A stretch of 64,000 nucleotides of DNA from Halorussus marinus (GCF_004765795.1 NZ_SBIV01000003.1:124001-188000); one strand, 5' to 3'; counted from the first letter of the stretch, positions 44,345 through 52,593 are shown. Notes: a model not told the origin generated them from the sequence alone. Program-made: numbers and translations.

Positions 44345-45202
44345 CTACCATTCGGCGTAAACGAGATACTCGTTACCGTCGTACTCGACGAGCCACGTCC
44401 CATAGGAATCGTCCACCTCGAATCCCTCGTGCTCCTGGAGTCGGTCAATCACCGAGCGGAAGGCTTCACTATCCTCGAAGTACGTCTCGTCAATCGCCTT
44501 CTCGACGACCGAACGCTCGGCATCCGAAAGGTCCGTGAGCGTGAACAAGTACTGTTCCCGAGTCTGCTCAGCGAACGTTTCGATGTCCGGAGCGACCGCC
44601 GTCACCTCATATCGATACTCCCCTTCGGGCGCCGTTCGGGAGTTGACTGCAACTCGATACCGATTCCCCTCGTAGACAATGATGTCGTACTGGCGCTCCG
44701 GGACAAACACCGATTCGTTTCCCACCTCCTCGGCGGATCCATAGCTGACACCGATATCGTATCCATCTTCGTCGGGTGGGCTTTCGTCCGAAAAGACTGG
44801 CTCGAGGCGTTCACGATCTACCTCCGGCAGCTCGTCGAATTCGATTTCTCCGAGGTCCGATGTCGTATCGTCCGGATCGAAATCGACGAGCACCTCGTAG
44901 ACCGTCACCTCGCTGCTCGCGAGTCGCGTCTCCGAGACCTCGTAGAAGGTCTCGTTCACCCGGACGACACTGGTGCGATCGAACAGTTCGTACCGGCCGC
45001 TCCGTGTGGCCGAACCGTTCTCGCGGGCCGACGTGACGAGTCTGTACTCCTCGGAATCGGGTTCGGGAGCCATCGAAACTTCGTCGGCGATGTCGTCGGT
45101 CGTCGCCTCTTTCATATCGAGAACGACAGACGGGTGGGCGCAGCCGGCGACAGCGACGGAGAGGAGGGTGGTTCCGCTCGCGAGGAACTGGCGGCGTCTC
45201 AT
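44345..45202 (-). CDS. Tat-exported lipoprotein
   Basis: A 285-residue protein with a twin-arginine signal (MRRRQFLASGTTLLSVAVAG) and lipobox Cys21 (VAGC). The mature part is acidic and strand-rich (VVRVNETFYEVSETRLASSE; YDIIVYEGNRYRVAVNSRTA) with no metal or catalytic motif. It should be anchored to the outer face of the membrane by a lipid on Cys21. It is divergent from a second lipoprotein gene at 45376. Function unknown. Confidence 0.78.
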   Translation of the reverse strand: MRRRQFLASGTTLLSVAVAGCAHPSVVLDMKEATTDDIADEVSMAPEPDSEEYRLVTSARENGSATRSGRYELFDRTSVVRVNETFYEVSETRLASSEVTVYEVLVDFDPDDTTSDLGEIEFDELPEVDRERLEPVFSDESPPDEDGYDIGVSYGSAEEVGNESVFVPERQYDIIVYEGNRYRVAVNSRTAPEGEYRYEVTAVAPDIETFAEQTREQYLFTLTDLSDAERSVVEKAIDETYFEDSEAFRSVIDRLQEHEGFEVDDSYGTWLVEYDGNEYLVYAEW

Positions 45203-45375
45203 GCCAACTCAGAGATACAACGCGCGTGAAAGCTTTCTGGTTCACTCGTTGAGTAGAACTGTGATAGTTCTCAGCGATCGTATGGGATGTAGGATCGCTC
45301 GTTCGGATGAGACCTAACGCGGCAGAGAGTACTATCCTCGGAAAAGCACATATGTGTGTGATTTGAACTGAACAT

Positions 45376-45771
45376 ATGCGCTCAAATTGGTCTCGGCGTG
45401 CCCTCCTCGGCGGTTTCAGCTCGATCGGTCTTGTCGGTCTTGCTGGTTGTAACGCCAGTCCCGGGAGTAGTCGGGGTGCAACTGACGTTTTTGTCCACAA
45501 TGAAGGGAATTTAGCACGGACAGTCGAGCTGACTGTTACACAACGCAGTAGTGAGTCATCCAAAATCGACACTCGCTTCGAAGTACGACCGAACGAACAG
45601 GAGAAGATCAACAACAAGGTGATGATGGAGAGTGATTACGAGGTAGAAGTATCGTTCACTGACACAGCGAGAGACTCGTCCTACTCAGAGACCCAAGAGT
45701 GGAACGAGGCCGGTCAGCCTCTTCATATCATACTGAACGACCAGATCGTGTTCGCAGTCCAAATTGGATAG
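45376..45771 (+). CDS. Small Tat-exported lipoprotein
   Basis: A 131-residue protein with Tat signal (SRRALLGGFSSIGLVGLAGC, Cys25 as lipid site). The mature part is a single strand-rich domain of about 100 residues (DVFVHNEGNLARTVELTVTQ; YEVEVSFTDTARDSSYS) resembling an immunoglobulin-like fold. It is divergent from the larger lipoprotein gene and ends in an unassigned gap. A role at the cell surface is inferred from the signal. Confidence 0.72.
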   Translation: MRSNWSRRALLGGFSSIGLVGLAGCNASPGSSRGATDVFVHNEGNLARTVELTVTQRSSESSKIDTRFEVRPNEQEKINNKVMMESDYEVEVSFTDTARDSSYSETQEWNEAGQPLHIILNDQIVFAVQIG

Positions 45772-45847
45772 CTCAGCAACGGGCTATTCGTTCGGGGCGG
45801 TAACTCTGTTTGCTGCACACAGCGAGCCATTCTCTTCAGAGAGCAGG

Positions 45848-45997
45848 CTATTCCGAAGTCCAGTCGTCGAAGTCGGTGCGGAACGTGATGTCGTGATACG
45901 GCCGGGAGCAGTGGTCGGTCAAGTCGACGATCTCTGACTCGAAGGAGTCGCCGCCGAGCGTCCAGCAGGTTGTAGTTCTTACCACACAGCTACTCAT
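45848..45997 (-). CDS. Possible tiny protein, 49 residues
   Basis: From ATG 45997, overlapping the stop of the coiled-coil gene, to TAG 45848. It encodes MSSCVVRTTTCWTLGGDSFE and then SEIVDLTDHCSRPYHDITFR plus an acidic end. The start/stop overlap favours translation; the sequence could instead be the tail of a lost larger gene. No family recognised. Confidence 0.35.
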   Translation of the reverse strand: MSSCVVRTTTCWTLGGDSFESEIVDLTDHCSRPYHDITFRTDFDDWTSE

Positions 45998-46178
45998 CGT
46001 CCGTGTCCAGTTTGTTCTTCAAGTCATTCAGTTCTAACTCGATCCGTTCGATAGCTTGCGATTGCTCTTGCAGTGCTTCGAGAAATTCCGTCTGCTGTTC
46101 GAGAACATCCTGCATCTGGTCCTGATCCGATTTCACACTCTTACGAACCCGATGCCGATCAGGATCCGCTTCAGCCAC
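45990..46178 (-). CDS. Coiled-coil small protein, 62 residues
   Basis: GTG start at 46178 (VAEADPDRHRVRKSVKSDQD) leads to a heptad-rich stretch (VLEQQTEFLEALQEQSQAIE, then RIELELNDLKNKLDTDDE). It overlaps the upstream gene by 46 bases in another frame. It is either a separate translationally coupled gene or the second part of one original gene split by a frameshift. Confidence 0.45.
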   Translation of the reverse strand: MAEADPDRHRVRKSVKSDQDQMQDVLEQQTEFLEALQEQSQAIERIELELNDLKNKLDTDDE

Positions 46179-46402
46179 AGAAACTCACGATGCTGAAGTT
46201 CCGATCTCTTATCGAATAGTGCGTCTATATTCGTAACCACGACCTCCCGTTCTACCTCCGATTCAGGCTCGTCTTTATCCAACTCTTCGACCAGTTCGTG
46301 GATGTGACCGTCGAGATCGTTCTTGGGGATGCCGAAGATTGCTTCTTCGAGTTTCGCAAATACCGAATTCTGGTCCTGTGGCGCGAGTTCGTCTCTACTC
46401 AC
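46133..46402 (-). CDS. Element protein, 89 residues, upstream of orc1 remnant
   Basis: Starts at 46402 (MSRDELAPQDQNSVFAKLEE). An acidic helical region is followed by HREFLWLKRILIGIGFVRV, a short hydrophobic end. It is divergent from the orc1/cdc6 remnant with about 60 bases between, so both may use one promoter region. If joined with the coiled-coil frame below it would form a helix-membrane-coil protein. Unknown function. Confidence 0.5.
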   Translation of the reverse strand: MSRDELAPQDQNSVFAKLEEAIFGIPKNDLDGHIHELVEELDKDEPESEVEREVVVTNIDALFDKRSELQHREFLWLKRILIGIGFVRV

Positions 46403-46462
46403 CCTCTACTTTCACTCTCCTTTGCTCGATTTTATTTAGGCCGCGTTTGTGACTGTGAGTAA

Positions 46463-47149
46463 ATGATCACGGACGCCCGAGCACTCCGCCAGAAGCACGT
46501 CCCTCAGGAACTCCATCACCGCGAAGGCGAAATCGAGCATCTGTCGAGTTGCCTCAAGCCCATCCAACAGGGCCTCTCCGGGCAAAGCGCGCTCATCACC
46601 GGCCCCTCGGGAGCGGGCAAGACCACCCTCGCGCAGTACACGGTCGGCCAGCTCGAACGCGCCACCCTCGACGTCCGAAATGGCTACGTCAATTGCATCT
46701 CGGACTCCTCGCTCACCGGCGCGTTCCACGCGCTCCTCTGAGACGCCGGCATCGGATTCGACATCCCACTCGAATCGGCTTCGACCACCCAGTACCTCGA
46801 TCAACTCCGGCAGCTCGACGAGCGGATCGTCGTGATCCTCGACGAGGTCGACGTGCTCGCGGACCCGTCGGTGATCGTCTCGCTCTGGGAGGAGCCCCAC
46901 GTCACCCTACTCATGGTCTGCGTCGACGAAGACGACTTCCTCGCGGATGCGGACGACCGGGTGCAATCGCGAGTCCGAGGCGCCGAGAAGATTCGGCTCG
47001 ACAAGTACCACGGTCACGAACTGGTCGACATCATTCAGGCGCGCGTCGACGCCGGGCTCCGCCACGGCGCGGCCGACCACTCGACGATCGCCCGCATCGC
47101 CGAGCTTGCCGCCGGGGACGCTCGGCTCGCAATCGCGTATCTCCGGCGG
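46463..47149 (+). pseudogene. orc: orc1/cdc6 replication initiator remnant
   Basis: The start (MITDARALRQKHVPQELHHR) leads to the AAA+ core with Walker A GPSGAGKTTLAQYTVG and Walker B VVILDEVDVLADP. An in-frame TGA at 46739-46741, in the context ALL-stop-DAGIGFD, interrupts the protein; CGA would restore Arg. After the stop the same frame continues through sensor 1 and 2 regions to GDARLAIAYLRR and then loses similarity at about 47149, where integrase sequence begins in another frame. The C-terminal winged helix, needed for origin binding, is absent. The gene is dead unless the stop is read through. Confidence 0.8.
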
Positions 47150-47217
47150 ATCTCTCGCCTCGCGAGGCGTGGCGCCGCTACATCGACCGCCGAAAGACCG
47201 GCCTCGCAGAGGGCTCG

Positions 47218-48162
47218 GTGTCGAGCTACCACTACCGGCTGAAGCTGTGGGTCGAGTGGTGCGAGCGACAGGGCATCGAGACCGTCGGAGAGCTGTCCGG
47301 CTGGACGTTCGACCAGTACGAGGCCGAGCGTTCCGGCGACGACCTCGCCCCGTCGACGCTCCACAACAACATGGAGACGCTGCAGGACCACATCGAGTAC
47401 CTGGAGCGCATCGAAGCCGTCGAGGAGGGACTCAGCGAGAAGGTCAACGTTCCGGAGGTGCCCGACGAGGACCGGTCGCGGGAGACGAAGCTCGACCCCG
47501 ACGACGCGGTCGCGCTGGTCCGCCACTACCGGGACAGCGAGAACGACTACGGGACCAACCTCCACGCGTTCCTCGAATTGGCGTGGCACACCGGCGCCCG
47601 GCTTGGCGCGCTCCGTGGGCTCGATATCCGTGACTACGACTCGGGCGAGCAGTACGTGGAGTTCGTCCACCGCCCGCAGACGGACACGCCGCTGAAGAAC
47701 CAGACTCACGGCGAGCGCACCGTCAGCCTCCGCCCGGAGGTGTGCGACGCGGTCGATTCGTACGTCCGCGACGAACGAAAAGACGCCCACGACGAGTACG
47801 GCCGCCAGCCCCTGTTCGGCACGCTTCAGGGCAACCGACCGGGGAAGAACACGCTCCGCGTCTGGTCGTATCAGGCGACGATGCCGTGCGTCGCCGGCGG
47901 CTGTCCGCACGGCTACGACCCCGATTCCTGTGATTTCCGGAGTCACACCCACGCGAGCAAGTGCCCGTCCTCGCGATCTCCCCACCACATCCGGACGGGC
48001 TCGATTGCATGGCACCGCGACCGGGGCTTCCCGCGGGAAGTGACGACAGAGCGAGTCAACGGCTCGCAGGACGTGATTGACAAGTTCTACGACAAGGCGA
48101 CGAAGCTGGAGCGGATGCAGCTGCGGCGTCGTCTCCACCTCGACAAACTGGCGATCGAGTGA
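47218..48162 (+). CDS. int: Tyrosine recombinase (integrase), N-terminus damaged
   Basis: Homology to haloarchaeal phage-type integrases begins at about 47149 (LSPREAWRRYIDRRKTGLAE), but no start codon precedes it in frame; the nearest usable start is GTG 47218, giving 314 residues and losing the first helix of the core-binding domain. The catalytic domain looks complete: Arg in HTGARLGALRGLD, Lys in TPLKNQTHGERTVSL, the H-x-x-R box in SPHHIRTGSIAWH, and Tyr in VIDKFYDKA. A Cys-rich insert before the box (CPHGYDPDSCDFRSHTHASK) is usual in this family. It ends 72 bases from attR, as expected for the gene that inserted the element. Confidence 0.8.
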   Translation: MSSYHYRLKLWVEWCERQGIETVGELSGWTFDQYEAERSGDDLAPSTLHNNMETLQDHIEYLERIEAVEEGLSEKVNVPEVPDEDRSRETKLDPDDAVALVRHYRDSENDYGTNLHAFLELAWHTGARLGALRGLDIRDYDSGEQYVEFVHRPQTDTPLKNQTHGERTVSLRPEVCDAVDSYVRDERKDAHDEYGRQPLFGTLQGNRPGKNTLRVWSYQATMPCVAGGCPHGYDPDSCDFRSHTHASKCPSSRSPHHIRTGSIAWHRDRGFPREVTTERVNGSQDVIDKFYDKATKLERMQLRRRLHLDKLAIE

Positions 48163-48233
48163 TTACCATGACACGCAACTCTCCCATCGAGACGTTCGTC
48201 GAAAAGGCACGCTCAGTTCCGGCCTGTTGGCAA

Positions 48234-48248
48234 CCGGGCGGTCCCATA
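48234..48248 (+). repeat. attR (15-bp direct repeat)
   Basis: CCGGGCGGTCCCATA, identical to the tRNA-Pro 3' end copy at 30879-30893. It marks the right end of the element and lies 72 bases after the integrase stop. Confidence 0.88.
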
Positions 48249-48441
48249 CCGTATAACAGCACAGAACTCACTTTTTGTCGGTTCTCCCCGTCTGAGATCG
48301 ATTTCGTTGTTACCGCTCTCGGAGACTTGCGGTGCGGTTTCTGATGGCGGTCCAACTCCTCGACTCGTCGAGTACGACCACGTCGAGCGAGTCGGGAGTC
48401 CGGGAGGTGAGCCAATCGAAGGGGAAGACCGAGAAGCGACG
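48249..48441 (+). other. Degenerate second left end of a related element
   Basis: After attR the sequence aligns with the bases that follow attL. The repeat 48331-48367 matches 30975-31011 with two mismatches, and the interval before it has nearly the same length and partial similarity (about 26 of 41 bases in 48297-48337 versus 30941-30981). The first element gene would start here too (MAVQL) but its frame then diverges to unrelated sequence. This is the remains of an older insertion at the same tRNA. Confidence 0.75.
48331..48367 (+). repeat. Element left-end repeat, copy 2
   Basis: Thirty-seven bases starting GGTGCGGTTTCTGATGGCGG, with two differences from 30975-31011. It lies 83 bases past attR. 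Confidence 0.85.
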
Positions 48442-48753
48442 CTACGACTCGTGTTCTCCCTCGGACACCGGTTCCATCCGGAGTTGTTTCACGAGATTCA
48501 GGTGGAGGAGGTGGAGATGCATCCCGATCCCGAACAGCAACAGGCCCATCCCGACGAAGATCAGCGGCAGGAGGATCGCGTCGACGGCGCTGGGTATCGA
48601 ATCCAGATTGTAGGGCAGTCGTCCGACGACCGAGAGCCCGAACGCCGCGAGTATGACGCCGAGTCCGGTTTTGACGACTCGAGAGTAGCGACCTACTCGC
48701 TGGATTCGCGTCTCTATCTCCTCGGTGTCCGGCGCGAGGCGGTCTCGTGTCAT
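48442..48753 (-). CDS. Small membrane protein, 103 residues
   Basis: From ATG 48753 (MTRDRLAPDTEEIETRIQRV), with two predicted membrane segments (VVKTGLGVILAAFGLSVVG and ILLPLIFVGMGLLLFGIGMH) and a polar tail. No catalytic motif. It is the first intact gene after the insertion scar; whether it is chromosomal or left from the older element cannot be told. Confidence 0.6.
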   Translation of the reverse strand: MTRDRLAPDTEEIETRIQRVGRYSRVVKTGLGVILAAFGLSVVGRLPYNLDSIPSAVDAILLPLIFVGMGLLLFGIGMHLHLLHLNLVKQLRMEPVSEGEHES

Positions 48754-49050
48754 CGAGTGACAGGATACGACCTCCCAACATATGTGTCACGGCAGTAAAA
48801 CTCCTCCCGGGGCGCCTTCTCGGCGGTGACGTGACAGCCACGAGTAGCCGGAGTACATGGGTCAAACACGACTGACAGCGGCGAACCGACCCGAGTCGGG
48901 GCGGGACACGCCTCGGGAGGATGGTCGCCGTCCCCGAGGCGGTAGTCTCTTCGCCGGTCGTCTCGGTCGACGATCTACACACCGGAGCCCGCCGATTTCA
49001 CCGATTAGCCAACGAAACGATTTATACCGCTCCTCTTTCTGGTGACACGT

Positions 49051-52000
49051 ATGGGCATCGTATCGTCCCGGAAAATCGCCGTCTTCTGTCTCGTCGCCGT
49101 CGTTCTCGCGCCGACCGTGATCGCGACGAGCAGTACGGCTACTATAACGTATATCGAGGACGATATAACCGGCGAGACGACGTGGTCCGCCGAGGAGGGA
49201 CCGTATCGGATCGCCGAGGACATCACGATCGAACGGGGGGCGACGCTCGAAATCGAACCGGGAACGACCGTCCAACCCGCCGAAGATATCACGATCACCG
49301 TCCGTGGGAATCTCACGGCGAACGGAACGGCGGCGGCTCCGGTCGGATTCGAGACGGCTCCGCAGGCGCCCGCGGACATTCACTGGGGGACGATTCGGTA
49401 CAACGGCTCGTCGAACTCGCGGCTCTCGCTGTCTCACACGACGCTCGAAACCGCCCGGAGCGCCGTTACGGTGACGAGTAGCGAAGGCACGGTCGACCTT
49501 TCGTCAGTCGCGGTCCGGTCGACCGCGCGGAGCGGAATCGAGGTCACGGACGTCTCGGTCCCGCCGCGGCTCTCAATCGCGGACTCCTCGTTCGCCAATA
49601 TCAGCGGCCGCGGGGTCGCGATCGCGCCCGCTTCGGGCGCCGTAGCGGGCTCGGAGATCCGGCCGAACTTCACCGAACTCGACGCGCGAGCGACCCACCG
49701 TATCGCGCTGTCGACCCGAACCGACGTCACCGGTGACACGCTGGCGGTCGACTATCGGGGCCACGGTGACGTCGACCGAGTCACCGCGTCGTCGATCGAG
49801 CGGTTCGGCATCGACACGAACGGGGACGGAGAGATCGACCGGTCGCTCGCGTCGCACGTCGAGGCCGTCGGCCACCGATCCAACGCCTTCGCGATCGAAC
49901 TGAACCGCTCGGTCCGGCTTCGAGCCGACGAGTCGCTTCTCGTGCGATACGATAACGTGACCAATCCCAAAACGTACGGAACCTACCCGGTTTCGATACG
50001 GATCCGCGACCGCGGGGTCGAACAGCTCGCGGACACGACGCTCCCGCTCAATATTCGAACGACCGAGCGGGCCCGAGCTCTGGGAGAATCCGACGGGAGT
50101 CGCGCCTCGCGGTTCCGGATCGTCGACTCGACGTTCGAGGCGATCGACGATCAGGCGGTGTTCGTCGCCGCAGAGACGGCCCGGAACTTCGAGGTTCGGG
50201 GCAATCTAATCCGGGGTATCGGCGGGAGCGGACTCGCGGTTCGGAGCGAGCGCACCGCGGACTTTCAGGTGTCCCGGAACCGGATTTCCGAGACCGAGAC
50301 CGGCATTCGGATCTACACGCGCAACGACGCGCTCGGTCGCTTCGAGATCACGTCGAACACGATCACGCAGAGCACGACCGGCCTCTCGGTCCGACACACT
50401 CATATGGGCCGATCGACCGTCGACAGGCTCTCGATGCGGGTCGCGGACAACCGGATCGCACAGAACAGCCGCCACGGGATCTCGGTCGTCGCGCACCGGG
50501 CACGACTCACCGGCCTCGACGTCCAGCACAACGAGATCACAGACAACGGTCGCGCCGGCCTCTATCTCGGCGGCGGCCACGTCGTCCACTCGACGCTCGC
50601 GAACAACACTATCGCGGAAAATTCGAACGTCGGCGTCGCGATCGAGAGCGAGCAGGCCCGCCATCTCCGAGTCGCGGACAACGAGATCGGGCGAAACGGC
50701 GATCACGGATTGTCGCTTCGGACCGAGCTCCTCGTTGACAACGTCTCGGTCGATTCGAACACCGTCTTCGACAACGCGGCGATCGGGCTCGATCTCGACA
50801 ATCAGCTGACCCACGCAGGGACGCTCAACGTAACGCGAAACACCGTGACGGCGAACGCGTACGGCGTCCGCATCGCGGGATCGGTCGATGCCAGCGTCCG
50901 GAACAACTCGATCGTCCACAACACGTACGGGTTCGACACGCCCGCTCGACTCGCCGGCTACGCGCCCGGAACCGGGATGATCGTCGAAGAAGGCGCAGCC
51001 GGGGCCATCTTCCGGGCCGGAGACGTCTCCGAACAGCTCACCGAACTCTTGGACGATCCGGACGTCCGTGCCAAGTTTGGCCCCGGCTCCAGCGACGACT
51101 CGATGGTCGTGCTTCGACCGGACGGTCCGAACACGCTGTGGAAACCCGATCGGTCGGCTCTCACCGTCCGAACCCTCACGAGGGAGCTCCCGACCGGGAT
51201 CGTCCTCTCGAAGGACGACGACCGGCGGGCACGAGTCCGCGTGCGCGACAACGACGTGTACGGCCACCGACGCGGCATGGTCGTGAACGTGAGCACGCTC
51301 GTCGACGCGAACACGACGACGCGACTGCTGCTCAACGCGACACAGACCGTCGTCGCCGAACGCAACTACTGGGGCGCACCGGACGGCCCGACTCACTCCT
51401 CGATCCACCCCGAGGGCACCGGCGACCGGATCGTGACTCGCAACGGCTGGGTCGATTTCCTCCCGAGCACCGCCTCGCACGTCCACGCCCCGAAGCATCG
51501 TCCGCAGGCCAACCTCACCGTCTCGACGACGACCCCGAGGGTCGGCGAGGAACTCAGAATCTCGGCCGCCGGCTCGTCCGATCCCGACGGCGCGGTCGAG
51601 ACCTATCGGTTCAGGACCGACGGATCCGAGCGGACCGCGACCGACCCGGTGTTCGCGGTCACGTTCGAGCGCCCGGGCGAACGCACGGTGGCGATCTCGG
51701 TCGAAGACGAACTGGGCGTCGAAAGCGCCGATCCAGCGACGGTGACGCTCACGGTTCGGGACCGACAGAACGCGACCGACGAGCCGAACACCACGACACC
51801 GACCACGACCGGATCGGCCGAGCGGGCAACCACGACCGTCGCCGAGACTACGACACAGAGCGCGGACGTGTCGCTCTCGGGAGCGCCGTTTTTCAGCTCG
51901 ATCGGGGGATTTCTCGGGTTCGTCTTCTACGGAATCGGGCTAGTTCTGGGCTCGTACGGGGCCCTCCAGACCGTTCGCTCGACGCCCGTGACCGTGAGCG

Positions 52001-52158
52001 GGCTCACGATCAACGGGTTCGCGGCCGGCGGCGTTCTGATCTGGATCGGGTTCGGGCTCTTGGGCACCGACGGCTTGCTCAGGATCGGTGTCGGCGCCGG
52101 CGTACTGTGGCTCGCGCTCGTTCTCGCCCTCTGGGCGCTGTCCGTCGTCCTCGACTGA
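49051..52158 (+). CDS. Secreted right-handed beta-helix protein with PKD domain
   Basis: A 1035- to 1038-residue surface protein. A Sec-type signal (about 1-25, RKIAVFCLVAVVLAPTVIAT) is followed by strand repeats (LEIEPGTTVQPAEDITITVR) and many NosD-type turns such as ENRISETETGIRI-like repeats, with NNTIAENSNVGVAIESEQAR and RNTVTANAYGVRIAGSVDA as examples. A PKD domain is near residues 820-900 (SAAGSSDPDGAVETYRFRTD), then a Thr-rich linker and three C-terminal hydrophobic segments (GGFLGFVFYGIGLVLGSYGA). ATG 49051 is preferred; GTG 49042 adds three residues. TTTATACCG at 49021-49029 is the TATA box. It probably binds or cleaves polysaccharide at the cell surface. Confidence 0.85.
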   Translation: MGIVSSRKIAVFCLVAVVLAPTVIATSSTATITYIEDDITGETTWSAEEGPYRIAEDITIERGATLEIEPGTTVQPAEDITITVRGNLTANGTAAAPVGFETAPQAPADIHWGTIRYNGSSNSRLSLSHTTLETARSAVTVTSSEGTVDLSSVAVRSTARSGIEVTDVSVPPRLSIADSSFANISGRGVAIAPASGAVAGSEIRPNFTELDARATHRIALSTRTDVTGDTLAVDYRGHGDVDRVTASSIERFGIDTNGDGEIDRSLASHVEAVGHRSNAFAIELNRSVRLRADESLLVRYDNVTNPKTYGTYPVSIRIRDRGVEQLADTTLPLNIRTTERARALGESDGSRASRFRIVDSTFEAIDDQAVFVAAETARNFEVRGNLIRGIGGSGLAVRSERTADFQVSRNRISETETGIRIYTRNDALGRFEITSNTITQSTTGLSVRHTHMGRSTVDRLSMRVADNRIAQNSRHGISVVAHRARLTGLDVQHNEITDNGRAGLYLGGGHVVHSTLANNTIAENSNVGVAIESEQARHLRVADNEIGRNGDHGLSLRTELLVDNVSVDSNTVFDNAAIGLDLDNQLTHAGTLNVTRNTVTANAYGVRIAGSVDASVRNNSIVHNTYGFDTPARLAGYAPGTGMIVEEGAAGAIFRAGDVSEQLTELLDDPDVRAKFGPGSSDDSMVVLRPDGPNTLWKPDRSALTVRTLTRELPTGIVLSKDDDRRARVRVRDNDVYGHRRGMVVNVSTLVDANTTTRLLLNATQTVVAERNYWGAPDGPTHSSIHPEGTGDRIVTRNGWVDFLPSTASHVHAPKHRPQANLTVSTTTPRVGEELRISAAGSSDPDGAVETYRFRTDGSERTATDPVFAVTFERPGERTVAISVEDELGVESADPATVTLTVRDRQNATDEPNTTTPTTTGSAERATTTVAETTTQSADVSLSGAPFFSSIGGFLGFVFYGIGLVLGSYGALQTVRSTPVTVSGLTINGFAAGGVLIWIGFGLLGTDGLLRIGVGAGVLWLALVLALWALSVVLD

Positions 52159-52523
52159 CACGACCCCGACACGCGGCCGATTTCTCGCCGTCCTCGCCGA
52201 CCGTCGCGCGGTCCGAGTCCGGTCGCCGACGCGCGAACGTCGAACAGTTCGGTCGCGCGGTCGGTCCCCGAGTGGATCGCGGTGTCGACGAACCGGAGCC
52301 ACTCGGCCGGGGTTTCGAACTCCTCGGAGTCGACCGTCGTGAGACAGCCGCCGTCCGGGCCGAAAATCCGCCACTGCTCGCCGCGGGTCCGGTCGCTCGG
52401 CGCCCTCGCGATCCGGTGGTCCCGGTAGGTGAGTTCGGCGTCCCGCGGCTGGCGTTCGGTGTACGCTCGCCGGAGGCGACCGCGTTCGGTCGGGAGTTCG
52501 TGGCGTTTTCGACTCGAACTCAT
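51927..52523 (-). CDS. Conserved small protein with extended tail overlapping neighbour
   Basis: From ATG 52523, MSSSRKRHELPTERGRLRRA and on to DHRIARAPSDRTRGEQWRIF and EEFETPAEWLRFVDTAIHSG, which looks like genuine acidic/basic haloarchaeal protein. After about residue 95 the sequence becomes Ser/Pro-rich and overlaps the 3' end of the convergent beta-helix gene by 232 bases, where the other strand is clearly coding. The real gene probably ended near 52200 and lost its stop by mutation, or the tail is non-functional. The promoter carries the 21-bp element also found upstream of rpa. Confidence 0.5.
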   Translation of the reverse strand: MSSSRKRHELPTERGRLRRAYTERQPRDAELTYRDHRIARAPSDRTRGEQWRIFGPDGGCLTTVDSEEFETPAEWLRFVDTAIHSGTDRATELFDVRASATGLGPRDGRRGRREIGRVSGSCQSRTTDSAQRARTSASHSTPAPTPILSKPSVPKSPNPIQIRTPPAANPLIVSPLTVTGVERTVWRAPYEPRTSPIP

Positions 52524-52550
52524 CACGAGCGGGGAGACGCGCTCCGAGCC

Positions 52551-52593
52551 GATAAACGTCGGCCGTGTGCGAAGTGAAAGTGAAACTGAAGCG
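52551..52593 (-). promoter_or_regulatory. Promoter with 21-bp element for 52523 gene
   Basis: On the minus strand the 21 bases at 52593-52573 are identical to 2736-2756 in front of rpa (core CTTCAGTTTCACTTTCACT). They are followed after 16 bases by a TATA box (TTTATC, 52556-52551), which is 28 bases from ATG 52523, so the message is probably leaderless. Confidence 0.6.

Larger units (their letters stand above)
30879..48248. mobile_element. Integrated element at tRNA-Pro, about 17.4 kb
   Basis: A 15-bp direct repeat (CCGGGCGGTCCCATA) lies in the tRNA-Pro 3' end at 30879-30893 and again at 48234-48248. Between the repeats are genes typical of haloarchaeal plasmids and integrative elements: a tyrosine integrase next to the right repeat, an orc1/cdc6 remnant, small zinc-finger genes, an AbrB protein and ABC exporters. 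Composition changes inside, with more AT-rich gaps at 34.4, 38, 39.3 and 43.8 kb. At least three genes are broken (large left-end protein, bat regulator, orc1), so it is probably no longer able to move on its own. Confidence 0.85.

Noticed and set aside
48159-48344. A 61-codon frame running through attR
   Set aside because: It would read across the recombination site; composition is mixed and no homologous pattern is seen. The integrase stop and attR explain the sequence better.
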